DNA of 64,000 nucleotides from Verrucomicrobiales bacterium (GCA_016795505.1 JAEUHH010000090.1:1-64000); one strand, 5' to 3'. Counted from the first letter of the stretch, positions 24,504 to 33,494 are shown. Made by a program: numbers and translations. The notes: generated from the sequence alone by a model not told the origin.

Positions 24504-25178
24504 ATGCACGAAGAAATCGCCGAAATTTCCCCTCTCCTGCCGCCCCACCTGCAACGCCGCGTGCAGCCGTTCACCAATGTGAGCGTGATCGAAAAAGAGG
24601 GCAGTTCCCTGATCCAGTTCGACCTGCTGTCCCGCCTGATGAAGGACCGCATCGTCTTCATCGGAGAGGCGATCAGCGATCCCCTGGCGAACTACATCAT
24701 CGCCCAGATGCTCTACCTGCAGATGCAGGATCCCAACAAGGACATCAACATCTACATCAACAGCCCCGGCGGCTCGGTCACGGCCGGCCTGGCGATCTAC
24801 GACACGATGCAGTTCGTCACCTGCGACGTGAACACCTACTGCATGGGCATGGCGGCCAGCATGGGCGCCGTGCTGCTCTGCGCCGGCTCCAAGGGCAAAC
24901 GCTACGCCCTGCCCAATTCCCATGTGATGATCCACCAGGTCTCCGGCGGCGCCCAGGGCACTGCCAGCGATGTCGAGCGCACCGTGGAGTTCATGTACCG
25001 CCTGAAAAAGCGCCTGAACCAGATCCTTTCCTATCATACCGGTCAACCGGTGGAAAAGGTGGAGATCGACGCCGACCGCGACAACTACATGACTGCGGAG
25101 GTGGCCTGTGAATACGGCCTCATCGACAAGGTCCTCGAGAGCCGCAAGAGCTCCGACACGCCGGCACCGGCGAAGTAA
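24504..25178 (+). CDS. clpP: ATP-dependent Clp protease proteolytic subunit
   Basis: A 224-residue serine protease with the ClpP fold: INSPGGSVTAGLAIYDTM, catalytic S119 in GMAASMGAVLL, H144 in HVMIHQ, and the downstream aspartate in DADRDNYM. It forms the double-heptamer chamber that degrades proteins delivered by ClpX. The N-terminus is ~20 residues longer than in Escherichia coli ClpP and may be processed. It sits 133 bp after tig and 202 bp before clpX on the same strand, the classical gene order. Confidence 0.97.
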   Translation: MHEEIAEISPLLPPHLQRRVQPFTNVSVIEKEGSSLIQFDLLSRLMKDRIVFIGEAISDPLANYIIAQMLYLQMQDPNKDINIYINSPGGSVTAGLAIYDTMQFVTCDVNTYCMGMAASMGAVLLCAGSKGKRYALPNSHVMIHQVSGGAQGTASDVERTVEFMYRLKKRLNQILSYHTGQPVEKVEIDADRDNYMTAEVACEYGLIDKVLESRKSSDTPAPAK

Positions 25179-25380
25179 GCCGCCGCGCCGGCGGGAGCGG
25201 AGCCGGGTCCATCCGGACCGGTAAAAAGACATTTTTCTGCCGATTCCCGAGGACAAAGCTCTGGCGGAGGTCGATCCACTCGGCTACAGTCCCGCGAGAG
25301 TCTGGCAGGCCCGTCTGTCACCTGGCTCCACCCGCTTTTCTCCCCCTCCCCTCACCCGTCACCGACCGACCTACTGACAC

Positions 25381-26667
25381 ATGGCAAGGGCGTCCAATCT
25401 CACGATGTGTTCCTTCTGTGGCAAAAGCCACGCCGAGGTAAGAAAGCTGATCGCCGGTCCCGGCGTCTACATCTGCGACGGCTGCATCAATGTCTGCCGG
25501 GGCATTCTCGAAAAGGAACTCAATGAGGAGGAGGATGAAGTGCCGCGGCATTTCTCCGTCCCGAAGCCGCGCGAGCTTTACGACCTGCTCAATCAGCACG
25601 TCATCGGGCAGGATCATGCGAAAAAGGTCCTCTCCGTGGCCGTCCACAACCACTACAAGCGCATCCAGCAGTTCCAGGCGCCCAAGACCTCCGGCAAGCG
25701 CTCCCGCTTCTCCGATTACCAGGATGTCGAGATCGAAAAGAGCAACATTCTCCTCATCGGGCCGACCGGCTCCGGCAAGACGCTGCTCGCCAAGACCCTG
25801 GCCAAGCTGCTGAACGTGCCTTTCTGCATCGCCGACGCCACCACCCTGACCGAGGCCGGCTACGTGGGCGAGGATGTGGAAAACATCATCCTGCGCCTGC
25901 TCCAGACCGCCGATTACGACGTGAAGCGCGCCGAACTGGGCATCATCTACATCGACGAGATCGACAAGATCGGCCGGAAGACGGAAAACGTCAGCATCAC
26001 CCGCGATGTCTCCGGCGAGGGCGTGCAGCAGGCGCTGCTGAAGATCCTCGAGGGCACCATCTGCAACGTCCCCCCGCAGGGCGGCCGCAAGCATCCCCAG
26101 CAGGAGTACATCCAGGTGAACACGGAGAAGATCCTCTTCATCTGCGGCGGAGCCTTTGTCGGCCTCGAAGAGATCATCTCCCGCCGCGTCGGCAAACGGG
26201 TGCTCGGCTTCAACCACGAACTCACCGTCTCCGGTGAAAACGGAGCCGCCTCCGGCTCCACGGCACCCGACGTGACTCCGGAGGACCTGCTTGGCTTTGG
26301 CTTGATCCCCGAATTCGTCGGCCGCCTCCCCGTCGTCTCGACCTTGGAAAACCTCACCCGCGAACAACTGATCCGCGTGCTGACCGAGCCGAAAAACGCC
26401 ATGGTCAAGCAATACAGCAAGCTGCTGGCCATGGATGGCGTCGAGCTCGAACTCAAAGACGACGGCCTCGAGGCCATGGCCGAGCAGGCCCTGGTGCGCG
26501 GCACCGGCGCACGCGCCCTGCGGTCCATTTTTGAAAAGCTGATGCTCGACGTGATGTTCGAATCCCCGAGCAGCAACGATCAAATGCACGTCACCGTCGA
26601 CCGCGGCGTCGTGACCGGCGAGCGCCCCGCCATGATGGAGCGCAAGGAAGAAAAAGACGCCGCCTGA
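25381..26667 (+). CDS. clpX: ATP-dependent Clp protease ATP-binding subunit ClpX
   Basis: A 428-residue AAA+ unfoldase. The N-terminal zinc-binding domain has paired CxxC motifs (MCSFCGK and [10 protein letters not shown]). The AAA+ core shows Walker A ([15 protein letters not shown]), the pore loop ([12 protein letters not shown]) and Walker B ([13 protein letters not shown]), followed by the [11 protein letters not shown] segment and a C-terminal small domain. It recognises, unfolds and threads substrates into ClpP. The ATG at 25381 gives the canonical N-terminus. The last gene of the tig-clpP-clpX run. Confidence 0.97.
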   Translation: MARASNLTMCSFCGKSHAEVRKLIAGPGVYICDGCINVCRGILEKELNEEEDEVPRHFSVPKPRELYDLLNQHVIGQDHAKKVLSVAVHNHYKRIQQFQAPKTSGKRSRFSDYQDVEIEKSNILLIGPTGSGKTLLAKTLAKLLNVPFCIADATTLTEAGYVGEDVENIILRLLQTADYDVKRAELGIIYIDEIDKIGRKTENVSITRDVSGEGVQQALLKILEGTICNVPPQGGRKHPQQEYIQVNTEKILFICGGAFVGLEEIISRRVGKRVLGFNHELTVSGENGAASGSTAPDVTPEDLLGFGLIPEFVGRLPVVSTLENLTREQLIRVLTEPKNAMVKQYSKLLAMDGVELELKDDGLEAMAEQALVRGTGARALRSIFEKLMLDVMFESPSSNDQMHVTVDRGVVTGERPAMMERKEEKDAA

Positions 26668-26764
26668 ATCGGCGTGGCCGCATACGGAGAAGCTTTTGGG
26701 GGACGAAATTTTTTGGCGACGGGAAATTAGACCCCTCCTCGTCCTGCCCGCTGCTGAGTCAAAT

Positions 26765-26786
26765 AGCGCCTGCACTCTCAGGCGCT
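26765..26786. terminator. Hairpin downstream of clpX
   Basis: 8-bp perfect arms AGCGCCTG and CAGGCGCT around a 6-nt loop, about 100 bp after the clpX stop. There is no T-run, so this is only a candidate terminator or RNA-stabilising structure. Confidence 0.4.
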
Positions 26787-26856
26787 TATGACGCGACCTC
26801 GCATCCAAAAAATGTGATGCGAGGCCATCTTCTTCTTCCCCAGTTGCCGGGCAACT

Positions 26857-27177
26857 ATGAAGGTAGCCGGAACTCTGAACCGGCGGGAAGAAGTCCAATT
26901 GTTCCTTCAACGCCACGGATTATGGGAAGGAATCGGCGTTCTGCCATCACCACCTCGTCCGCCCTTCGACATCGACACGTTGGAGCCGCTTGGTGTGCCT
27001 CCCCAATGGGGTTAGCGCGATGACATCGAACCTCCGCCGCCTGATTGGTGGAAGGGTGACACACTCGATCCCATGTGGCAGAATCTCGAGTTCGATTTCG
27101 GCGAAGGGCGCACCTTGAGGCTCGATGGGGCCAACCCTTTCCCGCCTGATGACGTGCCCGTCTTCCGGTGGGACTGA
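26857..27177 (+). pseudogene. C-terminal gene relic with an in-frame stop, possibly a transposase tail
   Basis: A continuous plus-strand frame reads REEVQLFLQRHGLWEG, then PPRPPFDIDTLEPLGVPPQWG, a TAG at 27013-27015, and continues in the same frame (DDIEPPPPDWWKGD ... DVPVFRWD) to a TGA at 27175-27177. The codon pattern on both sides of the stop is protein-like, and a single TGG-to-TAG change would explain the break. The acidic, proline- and tryptophan-rich tail recalls the C-termini of some transposases, but I cannot name the family. No N-terminal part exists upstream, so this is a decayed fragment next to clearer transposon relics. Confidence 0.4.
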
Positions 27178-27471
27178 GGGGGCAAGACGCTGTTCGCAGA
27201 AGATTGATCTGGGGCGCTTCCCCATGCCCAAATCTCCCGAAAAGCGGCGGCATTCGGTCCGCAAATCAGTCAACTTCGGAAAACCAGTTGACCGACGCAA
27301 CGAATTCAGCGCAAAATTCCTCGAAATGAGCCCCATTTTACGCTTCCTCCCCCTGAACGCCCACCAACCCGGCCCCAAGGGCGGCGAGATAAGGGAGGGC
27401 TTGAAAATGCTAATTCCTACTAGCAGCAATGAGGTTCCCTCTTGGGTAGCGGATTGGGTAGTTTTGACGGT
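27178..27471. other. Non-coding stretch before the lower-GC lipoprotein gene
   Basis: I see no convincing gene here: stops are frequent in all plus-strand frames and no known motif is visible. It probably contains the promoter of the lipoprotein gene that starts at 27472. Confidence 0.4.
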
Positions 27472-28788
27472 ATGAAGCACCAATCCGGAAGATTCGTGTC
27501 CTTTTGTTTTTGGACGGCCGTTCTGGTGTTGGCGCTGAATGAGGCGGGCTGTCGTAATGAAAAAACGGCGAATGGGGAAAGCGGAGGCTCGGCCAAATCG
27601 GAGGGGAACGTAAGTGCCGCGCCCCGTCAGATGGTCACGGCTGCGATTCCGGTGCCACCTAGTTATTTTGGGCGAGTGAAAGCCGATGGAAGCCGAATGA
27701 CCTTGGCGGAAATCTTTTCCGAAGTCACCGGGGCGGAGATGATTCCCGGAGCCGTGGCGAAGTTCCTTCCCCAGCAGAGCTTGATGCTGGTTCACCACTA
27801 TCCGGAAGCCGTGGAAAATTTCAGGCAGTACACCGAAGGCGCGGGGCTCTATTTGCCGTATGAGGAAGCCTTCCGAGAATACACCCGCCTTGGAGTGATG
27901 ATCCGGTGCCTGAAGTTGAAAATCGACCCGGAAACCCATCGGTCCGGAAAATCGGATTGGGCTTCTATTAGGGATTCCGGACAAGTTCTCGATTTGTCGC
28001 CGGACGACCTCGACTACGAGTTGGTAGATGAGGAAATTCAGTTTAAAGATGCGGCTGACCAATATTCGGCTAACGGACTGATGAACGTTCGCCTGTCGGG
28101 TAGGATTATGGACCCAGATTTCTTTTCCGATAGTTGCTTTATCAATGTGAGCTACCCGGTTCCCGATGAACCGGGAATGAAACTTGAAAGCACCGCCCAT
28201 TTTGTTCCCGGTAAGGAACAATTGTTCTATATCGGCTCCACCTACGTGGCGGGTGTCACGGTTTTCCTGATCTCGGATTTTCCGATTCCCACCCGGTCGG
28301 AATGGGAGAAAAAAAGCGGCGCGCGTCTGGGCGACTATGATCAGGCCAATATGGCCTTCTCTTTTGAAATAGGGAGGATTGACCGTTTCTTACCAGGGTG
28401 GAACGGGTTCGACGAATCGAAGTCTTGGGACTTTTTTTACGAGCCGAATTGGGTGGGATTGGGCGCGTTCCATCCCGACGTGGCCATCTACGCGAACCGG
28501 AAACCCGATCAGACGTACGCCAAAGATCAGCCAAAGGGAAATGGAACATCAGAGCAGGGCGATCGGGGAGGGATTTGCGACCTGGGCGATGTTCCTTTGG
28601 AAACGGCCACCGTTCCCAACGAAGCCCAGTTTCTTCCAGCTATCCCAAAGCCCCACCAAGGCCGCACCTACGCCATCCGAAATCGACGCGGTGATCTCGT
28701 GGGATTTATCCGGATTATATCGGTCAATTCCAGCAAGGGGGATGCATCTTTCATTTGCTTTCATTGGCGCCGGGCCGCCCATCCGTGA
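27472..28788 (+). CDS. Hypothetical lipoprotein of lower-GC composition
   Basis: A 438-residue protein starting at MKHQSGRFVSFCFW. The signal peptide ends NEAGC-RNEK, a good lipobox. A short polar linker leads to a body without a domain I recognise; it is rich in Tyr, Phe, Pro and Asp, contains several YEEAFREY/YPEAVENFRQY-like segments, and ends with a small beta-rich part (GDLVGFIRIISVNSS). Base composition is visibly lower in GC than the neighbours and codon choice is less biased. It is flanked on both sides by transposase relics, which together suggest acquisition by transfer. Function unknown. Confidence 0.65.
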   Translation: MKHQSGRFVSFCFWTAVLVLALNEAGCRNEKTANGESGGSAKSEGNVSAAPRQMVTAAIPVPPSYFGRVKADGSRMTLAEIFSEVTGAEMIPGAVAKFLPQQSLMLVHHYPEAVENFRQYTEGAGLYLPYEEAFREYTRLGVMIRCLKLKIDPETHRSGKSDWASIRDSGQVLDLSPDDLDYELVDEEIQFKDAADQYSANGLMNVRLSGRIMDPDFFSDSCFINVSYPVPDEPGMKLESTAHFVPGKEQLFYIGSTYVAGVTVFLISDFPIPTRSEWEKKSGARLGDYDQANMAFSFEIGRIDRFLPGWNGFDESKSWDFFYEPNWVGLGAFHPDVAIYANRKPDQTYAKDQPKGNGTSEQGDRGGICDLGDVPLETATVPNEAQFLPAIPKPHQGRTYAIRNRRGDLVGFIRIISVNSSKGDASFICFHWRRAAHP

Positions 28789-28837
28789 TTGAGCGCTTTT
28801 GTGGATTAAGGAAATCATCGGTGTGGAAAAGTCCGTC

Positions 28838-28948
28838 CTAGAAAGTTGCGTAGACACGCCGCAGGCGGGCCAGGGCTTCCTCCCAGGATGTCCTACGGTA
28901 GACAAAGTTCCTCAACCAGCGGATGAATATAGAGTTGCTTAGATAAAT
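28838..28948 (-). pseudogene. Short C-terminal relic, unidentified
   Basis: A 36-codon minus-strand frame reads IRWLRNFVYRRTSWEEALA and ends RLRRVYATF before a TAG at 28840-28838. It looks like the tail of a basic helical protein such as a transposase. It abuts the IS630 tail on the same strand but is in another frame. Confidence 0.3.
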
Positions 28949-29079
28949 TTATAGCCACAAGAAGCAAACAAACCCAAGGCATCCTGATGGGTGACTCTTT
29001 CGAGGGCGGCGGCAATCGCCTTGTCGAGTTCATCGGGCGTTCGGGCTTCCGCGCTACGCAGGCTGAACTTCACCTTGCT
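28939..29079 (-). pseudogene. IS630-family transposase C-terminal relic
   Basis: The minus strand encodes SKVKFSLRSAEARTPDELD, then KAIAAALERVTHQDALGLF and ASCGYKFI before a TAA at 28941-28939. The SKVK-xxLR-xxARTxxxL-xxAI-xxAL-xxVTxxDxxGxFxxCGY pattern is the characteristic end of IS630-family DDE transposases. Everything upstream is gone: the frame closes at a TGA just beyond the SKVK. The relic overlaps the tyrosine-transposase relic on the other strand at about 29080, which may mark where the element truncated it. Confidence 0.7.
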
Positions 29080-29082
29080 TCA

Positions 29083-29304
29083 CTAAAGAGGGAACTATCA
29101 ATCCCGGAGATCATCCGGTGCCGGGTGCGGTGTTTCTGCGACGGGGCGGTCTTTGGCTCGGTGGAGTTCGTGAATGGCGTCTTCGAAGCAAATCGCTGGC
29201 GCTACGGTCTAAAGCAGAAGAGCGGCGCGCGCCGACTGCGAGGCGGGGCGGACCGGGGAGAGTTGCGGAAGCTGCGTGACTTGCAGGTGAGGCCGGTGGG
29301 ATAG
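29083..29304 (+). pseudogene. Probable REP-associated tyrosine transposase (RAYT) C-terminal relic
   Basis: The plus strand encodes KRELSIPEIIRCRVRCF, then DGAVFGSVEFVNGVFEANR, KQKSGARRLRGG and LRKLRDLQVRPVG. The order RVRxFxDGAxxGSxEFVxxxF, KxxxGARxLRG and LRxLRDLxV is what I recognise as the C-terminal part of Y1-type REP-associated transposases common in Verrucomicrobia and Planctomycetes. The catalytic HUH and tyrosine region is absent. RAYTs mobilise short palindromic repeats, which are present in this window, but this copy is dead. Confidence 0.55.
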
Positions 29305-29695
29305 GCTGCGTTCTTTCCTACTTGGAAAAGCGTGTCAGCCGCAGTGACCTCTCCCGCGCCTTTTGAAAGCCTCCCGGAACAGCGGCGCTTCTCTCCCTCC
29401 GTTCGCGATCCGCTCAGGCTCCGATGAAAACGGTCGGCCGCGCCATGTCGTCCCGGCATGTCTCAGGGAGGCGAGTTCGACCGATCCCCGGCTACGGACT
29501 CGAGAAATCCAGATTTTATAGAGCCGGCAGATTCATGTGGGATTTGTGGCCATAGGAAGGAAAAGACGCCGTTCGAGCCAGCGTAGCTGTGGATGCAAAG
29601 GCAGCCCAAACCCCACTGGTGGCTCGCGGGCGGTTCACCGTGGACGCGGTTTTTCCTCTGGCATGTTTATCGCCATCGTCTAGACTCGACGGATC
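29305..29695. other. Non-coding stretch after transposon relics
   Basis: No convincing gene or RNA is visible. It probably includes further eroded mobile-element DNA and the promoter of the cNMP-binding protein gene. Confidence 0.4.
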
Positions 29696-30172
29696 ATGAG
29701 TGACGCATCAGGATCCGAGCCCGAATTGCCCCCGTTGGGATTTGCAGAGTCTCTGACCGCCGACGAGAGACGCTCTCTCGGCAGTTTCGGGGAGTTCATC
29801 ACCGCCTCTGAGGGAGATGTCATCATCGAGGAGGGGCACGAGCAGGACTCGCTCTTCCTCATCGTCTTCGGCACCTTCCACGTCCAGACGGATACCACCG
29901 GGCGCCCGGTACTGCTCGGCAACCTCAAGTCCGGCGACACCATCGGTGAAGTGAACATTTTCGACTCCGGCAAAGCCAGCGCCAGCGTCGTCGCCAAGAG
30001 CATTTCCCAAGTCTGGAAGATCGACCGATCCCGCCTCGAGAGCTTCCTGGAATCCAATCCGGAGGCCGCCACCCGCCTGCTCGTCAGCGTGGCCACGCAA
30101 CTCAGCAAGCGCCTGCGTCGCGCGAACGAAAAGGCCGCCATGGCGCGCGAGGCCGTGCTCGACGCCTTCTGA
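29696..30172 (+). CDS. Stand-alone cyclic-nucleotide-binding-domain protein
   Basis: A 158-residue cytosolic protein. Residues ~15-135 form a cNMP-binding beta-roll: EGDVIIEEGHEQDSLFLIV, VLLGNLKSGDTIGEVNIFD and ASASVVAKSISQVWKIDR. The phosphate-binding cassette (GDTIGEVNIFDSGKASASV) lacks the usual RxA arginine, so ligand binding may be lost or altered. The last ~30 residues form a basic helix. There is no helix-turn-helix, kinase or channel domain, so it is not a Crp-type activator by itself; it may be a regulatory subunit. Expressed alone as far as I can see. Confidence 0.85.
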   Translation: MSDASGSEPELPPLGFAESLTADERRSLGSFGEFITASEGDVIIEEGHEQDSLFLIVFGTFHVQTDTTGRPVLLGNLKSGDTIGEVNIFDSGKASASVVAKSISQVWKIDRSRLESFLESNPEAATRLLVSVATQLSKRLRRANEKAAMAREAVLDAF

Positions 30173-30371
30173 TCCCCTCGCCGGCATCCCGGGCGGTCCA
30201 GTTCGACCGAGACGGAGCCGCTCCATCCGGGACGGGAACGGCACTGTGGCTTGATGCTTGACGCGCCAGAGGCCCGACGCCACACTTTCCCAGCGAGCAT
30301 CACGACGCCCCCACTTCTTTCCCCCAAGGGAGTAAAACAGGCTGATTCAGTCAACCACCCCACCCGCCATC

Positions 30372-30764
30372 ATGTTCGACAGCCTGCCCGTCACCGACCT
30401 GCAAGGGGCTTTGATCTTGTTTTTCGCCTTCTCGATCGGTCACGCCATCGCCGACTTTCCGCTCCAGGGCGAATTCCTGTCCCGCGGAAAAAATCGGCAC
30501 CTTCCCCCTCCCCCACTGGCAGATGGAGGCTCCTCGCCCAAGCGGCTCTGGATCTACCTGATGTCGGCGCACGCCCTGACCCACGCCGGTTTCGTGTGGA
30601 TCATCTCCGGCAGCGTCCTGCTCGGTTTGGCCGAATTCGTGATTCACTGGATCATCGACGCGCTCAAGTGTGAGCGCTGGACCTCCTTCGAGATGGACCA
30701 GTGGCTCCATCTCCTGACCAAGGCGGTCTTCGTCGCCCTGATCTGGGCCGGAGTCGTCGGCTGA
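30372..30764 (+). CDS. DUF3307-like small integral membrane protein
   Basis: A 130-residue protein with an N-terminal membrane helix carrying HAIADFPLQGEFLSRGKNR, then two or three further membrane helices (LWIYLMSAHALTHAGFVWI, LLGLAEFVIHWIIDALKCE, LLTKAVFVALIWAGVV). The H-x2-ADFxLQ and WIIDxxK signatures match the DUF3307 family, whose function is unknown. Conserved histidines and aspartates at the membrane face suggest metal or proton chemistry, but this is not established. A strong hairpin follows the gene. Confidence 0.75.
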   Translation: MFDSLPVTDLQGALILFFAFSIGHAIADFPLQGEFLSRGKNRHLPPPPLADGGSSPKRLWIYLMSAHALTHAGFVWIISGSVLLGLAEFVIHWIIDALKCERWTSFEMDQWLHLLTKAVFVALIWAGVVG

Positions 30765-30795
30765 GACGGCTATTCCACCCCGCCCCCCCCAGACT

Positions 30796-30862
30796 GGCGC
30801 GATCGCGCCTCCCATTTTCCCGTAACAGGGCTCATGCCGTCGGTTAAACCGATGTCGGCATG
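30796..30862 (+). terminator. Hairpins downstream of the DUF3307-like gene
   Basis: A perfect 14-bp palindrome GGCGCGATCGCGCC (30796-30809) is followed by a nested hairpin, CATGCCG paired with CGGCATG (30833-30862) enclosing TCGGTT/AACCGA, and then TTTC. A terminator or mRNA 3'-end structure is likely. Confidence 0.55.
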
Positions 30863-31046
30863 TTTCACCACCGACCAGTCCGGTTAGGTGCACCCGGCTG
30901 CTCGTCCGAACAATCGGCAGCCCGCGTTTCCGCCATGCCCAAGCCACATCCCTCGTGGGAAAGGCGTTGCTTCTCCCCTTTTCCCGGCCGGGTTCGGCCG
31001 GTTTGCAGAGCTGAAGAAACATCCACCTGAAACACCACCCACGAAA

Positions 31047-31775
31047 ATGAACCGAACCACATACCTCCCCCACCTGTGCGCCTTAATCGCGGCGCTCCAC
31101 GTTCCCGTCGCCGACGGCCGGGAATTCAAGTCCACCGATGGCAAGGTCATCAATGCCGACATCGTCAACGTCCGCGGTACCGATGTCGTGCTGAGCATGG
31201 CCGGGAAGTCGTTTACCGTTCCCATCAGCCGATTCTCGGCCGCGGATCAGGAATACATCGCCCAGTGGAAGGCCCAGGCCGCCGAAAATCACGTGCCGAG
31301 GCTGCGCGTGGAGGTGAACTCCGGCAAATCGGACCGCTCCGACAAAGCCGACTGCTTCGACGATCGGAAAGGCTCGTTCGAGTTCACCATCAAAGTGAAG
31401 AACGAAGAAATCGACTTCGACCTGAAGGGAGCGAAGGCCTACCTCTCCGTGATCGGCGAGGATGCGGAGAACAAGGGCCGCTTCGGCGTCATGCAGAAAT
31501 CCTCCTTTGAGGTGTCCGTCACTCCCGGCGGCACCTTCGAGTGGCGGGGCGACAAGGTGAGTTACAAGTTTGACGACAGCCCTCCAGCTTACTGGGGCGT
31601 CTCCTATGCCGGCTATGCCCTGCAGATCAAGAACGCCAAGGGGAAGGTCATCTTCGAAAACGCCATCCCCCAGGCCTTTGAGAAAAAGGTCGAGGATGTC
31701 CTCAAGTTCGGCGTCTCGGATGCCTTCGACCGCGACGCCAAAGCCCGCGGAAAAGTTTACATCTACGACAACTGA
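31047..31775 (+). CDS. Exported SHD1-domain protein
   Basis: A 242-residue protein with a signal peptide (about 23 residues, ending VADGREF). Residues ~25-75 form an SHD1-like (SLA1 homology domain 1) beta-barrel: REFKSTDGKVINADIVNV, VLSMAGKSFTVPISRFSAAD and QEYIAQW. The module is common in exported planctomycete and verrucomicrobial proteins. Residues ~85-240 form an immunoglobulin-like beta-rich domain. Function is unknown; it is likely an envelope or secreted protein. Upstream, repeated AGGC/CCTTTTCCC stretches and a GC hairpin occupy the leader. A strong hairpin at 31818-31850 separates it from the convergent oxidoreductase gene. Confidence 0.78.
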   Translation: MNRTTYLPHLCALIAALHVPVADGREFKSTDGKVINADIVNVRGTDVVLSMAGKSFTVPISRFSAADQEYIAQWKAQAAENHVPRLRVEVNSGKSDRSDKADCFDDRKGSFEFTIKVKNEEIDFDLKGAKAYLSVIGEDAENKGRFGVMQKSSFEVSVTPGGTFEWRGDKVSYKFDDSPPAYWGVSYAGYALQIKNAKGKVIFENAIPQAFEKKVEDVLKFGVSDAFDRDAKARGKVYIYDN

Positions 31776-31817
31776 GCCCAGAACAAAGGCTCGCGTGCCG
31801 GCTTTCCGAAAAGACAA

Positions 31818-31850
31818 GGGCGGGAGCCGGTTCGATCCGGCCTCCCGCCC
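31818..31850. terminator. Bidirectional hairpin between convergent genes
   Basis: Arms GGGCGGGAGCCGG and CCGGCCTCCCGCCC (one bulged base) with a 6-nt loop lie between the ends of the SHD1 gene and the oxidoreductase gene. Confidence 0.65.
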
Positions 31851-31882
31851 CGTCTGTTCAAGGGCTTCGCGTCAAAAATCGA

Positions 31883-33229
31883 TCACGCCAGCTTCCACGG
31901 CGCCCGGTAGGGCAGTTCCATCAGTTTCTTCTGGGCATCGGCATCGCCGACGATTTGTTCCTTGGCGGCATCCCAGACCACCTTGCGGCCGAGGTCGTTC
32001 GACACGTAGGCCAGGTGGCCGGGAGTGATGCTGCGATGGCCCGTCTCGGCCGGGCAGATGCACTCGGCCCGCGTCTTGATGCCATCGATGAAGTTCTGCG
32101 AATGGCCGGGCGACTTGTAGGCGGCCTTGTCGCCGGCCTTGAAGCCTTTCTCCAGCCAGGCGGGATTCGACGCCTCGATCTTGCCGCGGTTCACGTACAC
32201 CCAGCCCGATTCGCCAATCCACTTCGTGCCCATCGGGTTGACGGAACCGATCGACACCTGGATGCCACCGGCATATTCGCAGCGGACCTCGTAATCGACC
32301 GGCGAATTGTACACATCCGTCTTCGGCCACGTCCAGTTGACCGCCTCGACACTGAGCGGACCGCTCTTGTCCATCCCGAGGCCCCAGTGGGCGATGTCAT
32401 TGTGGTGTCCGATCCAATCCATCAACTGCCCGCCGCCGTAGGCGCGATGCCAACGCCAGCTCCAGTGGTTGCGCGCCCGGGTGTAGGGCAGCATCGGCGA
32501 GGGACCGGTCCAGAAATCATAGTCGAGCGAAGCCGGCGGATCGGTGAAGGCGGGGTCCCCATCCGGCTGCTCATGGCCGCGGGGCAGGCCGACCTTCACC
32601 TCCTTGATCTTGCCGATCGCCCCATTGATGACCAGTTCCACCCCCTGATGGAACAGCGCGTCCGACCGCTGCTGGGAGCCAACCTGGAAAACGGCCTTCC
32701 GGGCGGCCACTTCGCGATAGACCGCCTGTCCCTCGGCGAAATAGTGCGTCACCGGCTTCTCGCAATACACGTCCTTGCCACCGCGCAGCGCCTCGATCGT
32801 CGCCAGGGCATGCCAGTGGTCGGGCGTGGCCACGAGGACCGCGTCGATGTCGGTGCGGGCACATAATTCCCGGTAGTCCTTGTGGGTGCCGCAGCCCTTG
32901 TAGGCGCCGCTCTCCTTTTCCTTGGCGTAATGCGTGTCCACGATCTGCTGGCCGGCTTCGAGTCCCCAGGGACGCCCCGTCCGGCCGGGATTCTTGCCGT
33001 AGTGGAGCTTGTCCACGTCGCAGACCGCCACCACCTGTACATCGGCTTTGCGGAGGAAATCCTCCATCACGGAAATGCCGCGCCCGCCCACGCCGATGAC
33101 CCCGAGGGTGATGCGTTCGCTGGCGGCGGCGCGAGCCTTCGTGCCAAGGACCGAGGCGGACAGGATCGTGGGGGCCACGGCGGCCGCGCCGGCCTGTCTC
33201 AAAAAGTTTCTGCGGGAGGTGTGATTCAT
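31883..33229 (-). CDS. Tat-exported Gfo/Idh/MocA-family oxidoreductase
   Basis: A 448-residue protein with a twin-arginine signal (TSRRNFLRQAGAAAVAPTIL). The Rossmann domain follows: ITLGVIGVGGRGISVMEDF, VVAVCDVDK, VLVATPDHWHA and the family signature CEKPVTHY. The C-terminal half is the Gfo/Idh/MocA substrate domain with DYDFWTGPSP, ARNHWSWRWHRAYGGGQLMDWIGHH and a metal-like histidine pair. Exported members are very numerous in Planctomycetes and Verrucomicrobia; they act on sugars or sugar acids with tightly bound NAD(P) acquired before export. The specific substrate is unknown. It ends a minus-strand run separated from the CHASE2 gene by repeat copy 3. Confidence 0.92.
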   Translation of the reverse strand: MNHTSRRNFLRQAGAAAVAPTILSASVLGTKARAAASERITLGVIGVGGRGISVMEDFLRKADVQVVAVCDVDKLHYGKNPGRTGRPWGLEAGQQIVDTHYAKEKESGAYKGCGTHKDYRELCARTDIDAVLVATPDHWHALATIEALRGGKDVYCEKPVTHYFAEGQAVYREVAARKAVFQVGSQQRSDALFHQGVELVINGAIGKIKEVKVGLPRGHEQPDGDPAFTDPPASLDYDFWTGPSPMLPYTRARNHWSWRWHRAYGGGQLMDWIGHHNDIAHWGLGMDKSGPLSVEAVNWTWPKTDVYNSPVDYEVRCEYAGGIQVSIGSVNPMGTKWIGESGWVYVNRGKIEASNPAWLEKGFKAGDKAAYKSPGHSQNFIDGIKTRAECICPAETGHRSITPGHLAYVSNDLGRKVVWDAAKEQIVGDADAQKKLMELPYRAPWKLA

Positions 33230-33427
33230 GGGATCGAGCGGGGTCTATGGGGATTTCTTAAACAACGGAAAGTGGCACCAGCCCAACAACCGGACCAATC
33301 CACGAGCCGGATAATAGCCAAGACCGCCCTCCGACTCCAGCCCTCTTTTGCGCCAGATAAGAAACACGACAGGCGCAGCCGCAAAATCCCCCCAACCACC
33401 CGCCATCCAGTGCTGCCGGGGCGGGCG

Positions 33428-33481
33428 TTTCCGATGCAACCCGGTTGGATCGCCGATCAGACCCTGTTTGATCGGAAAGCC
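33428..33481 (+). repeat. Dispersed palindromic repeat, copy 3 (inverted form)
   Basis: Cores begin at 33431 (CCGATGCAACCCGGT) and 33453. The second unit has the reversed centre (CAGACCCTGTTTGATCGG) and the copy ends GGAAAGCC. It lies 14 bp beyond the stop of the CHASE2 gene. Confidence 0.88.
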
Positions 33482-33494
33482 AAGCCGCTGAGGC

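Noticed and set aside
22934-24661. Long minus-strand open frame opposite tig
   Set aside because: Antisense to trigger factor; composition is that of a reverse-frame shadow.
26947-28221. A 424-codon minus-strand frame across the lipoprotein gene
   Set aside because: It lacks any domain or plausible start, and the plus strand has a lipoprotein signal and a complete gene.
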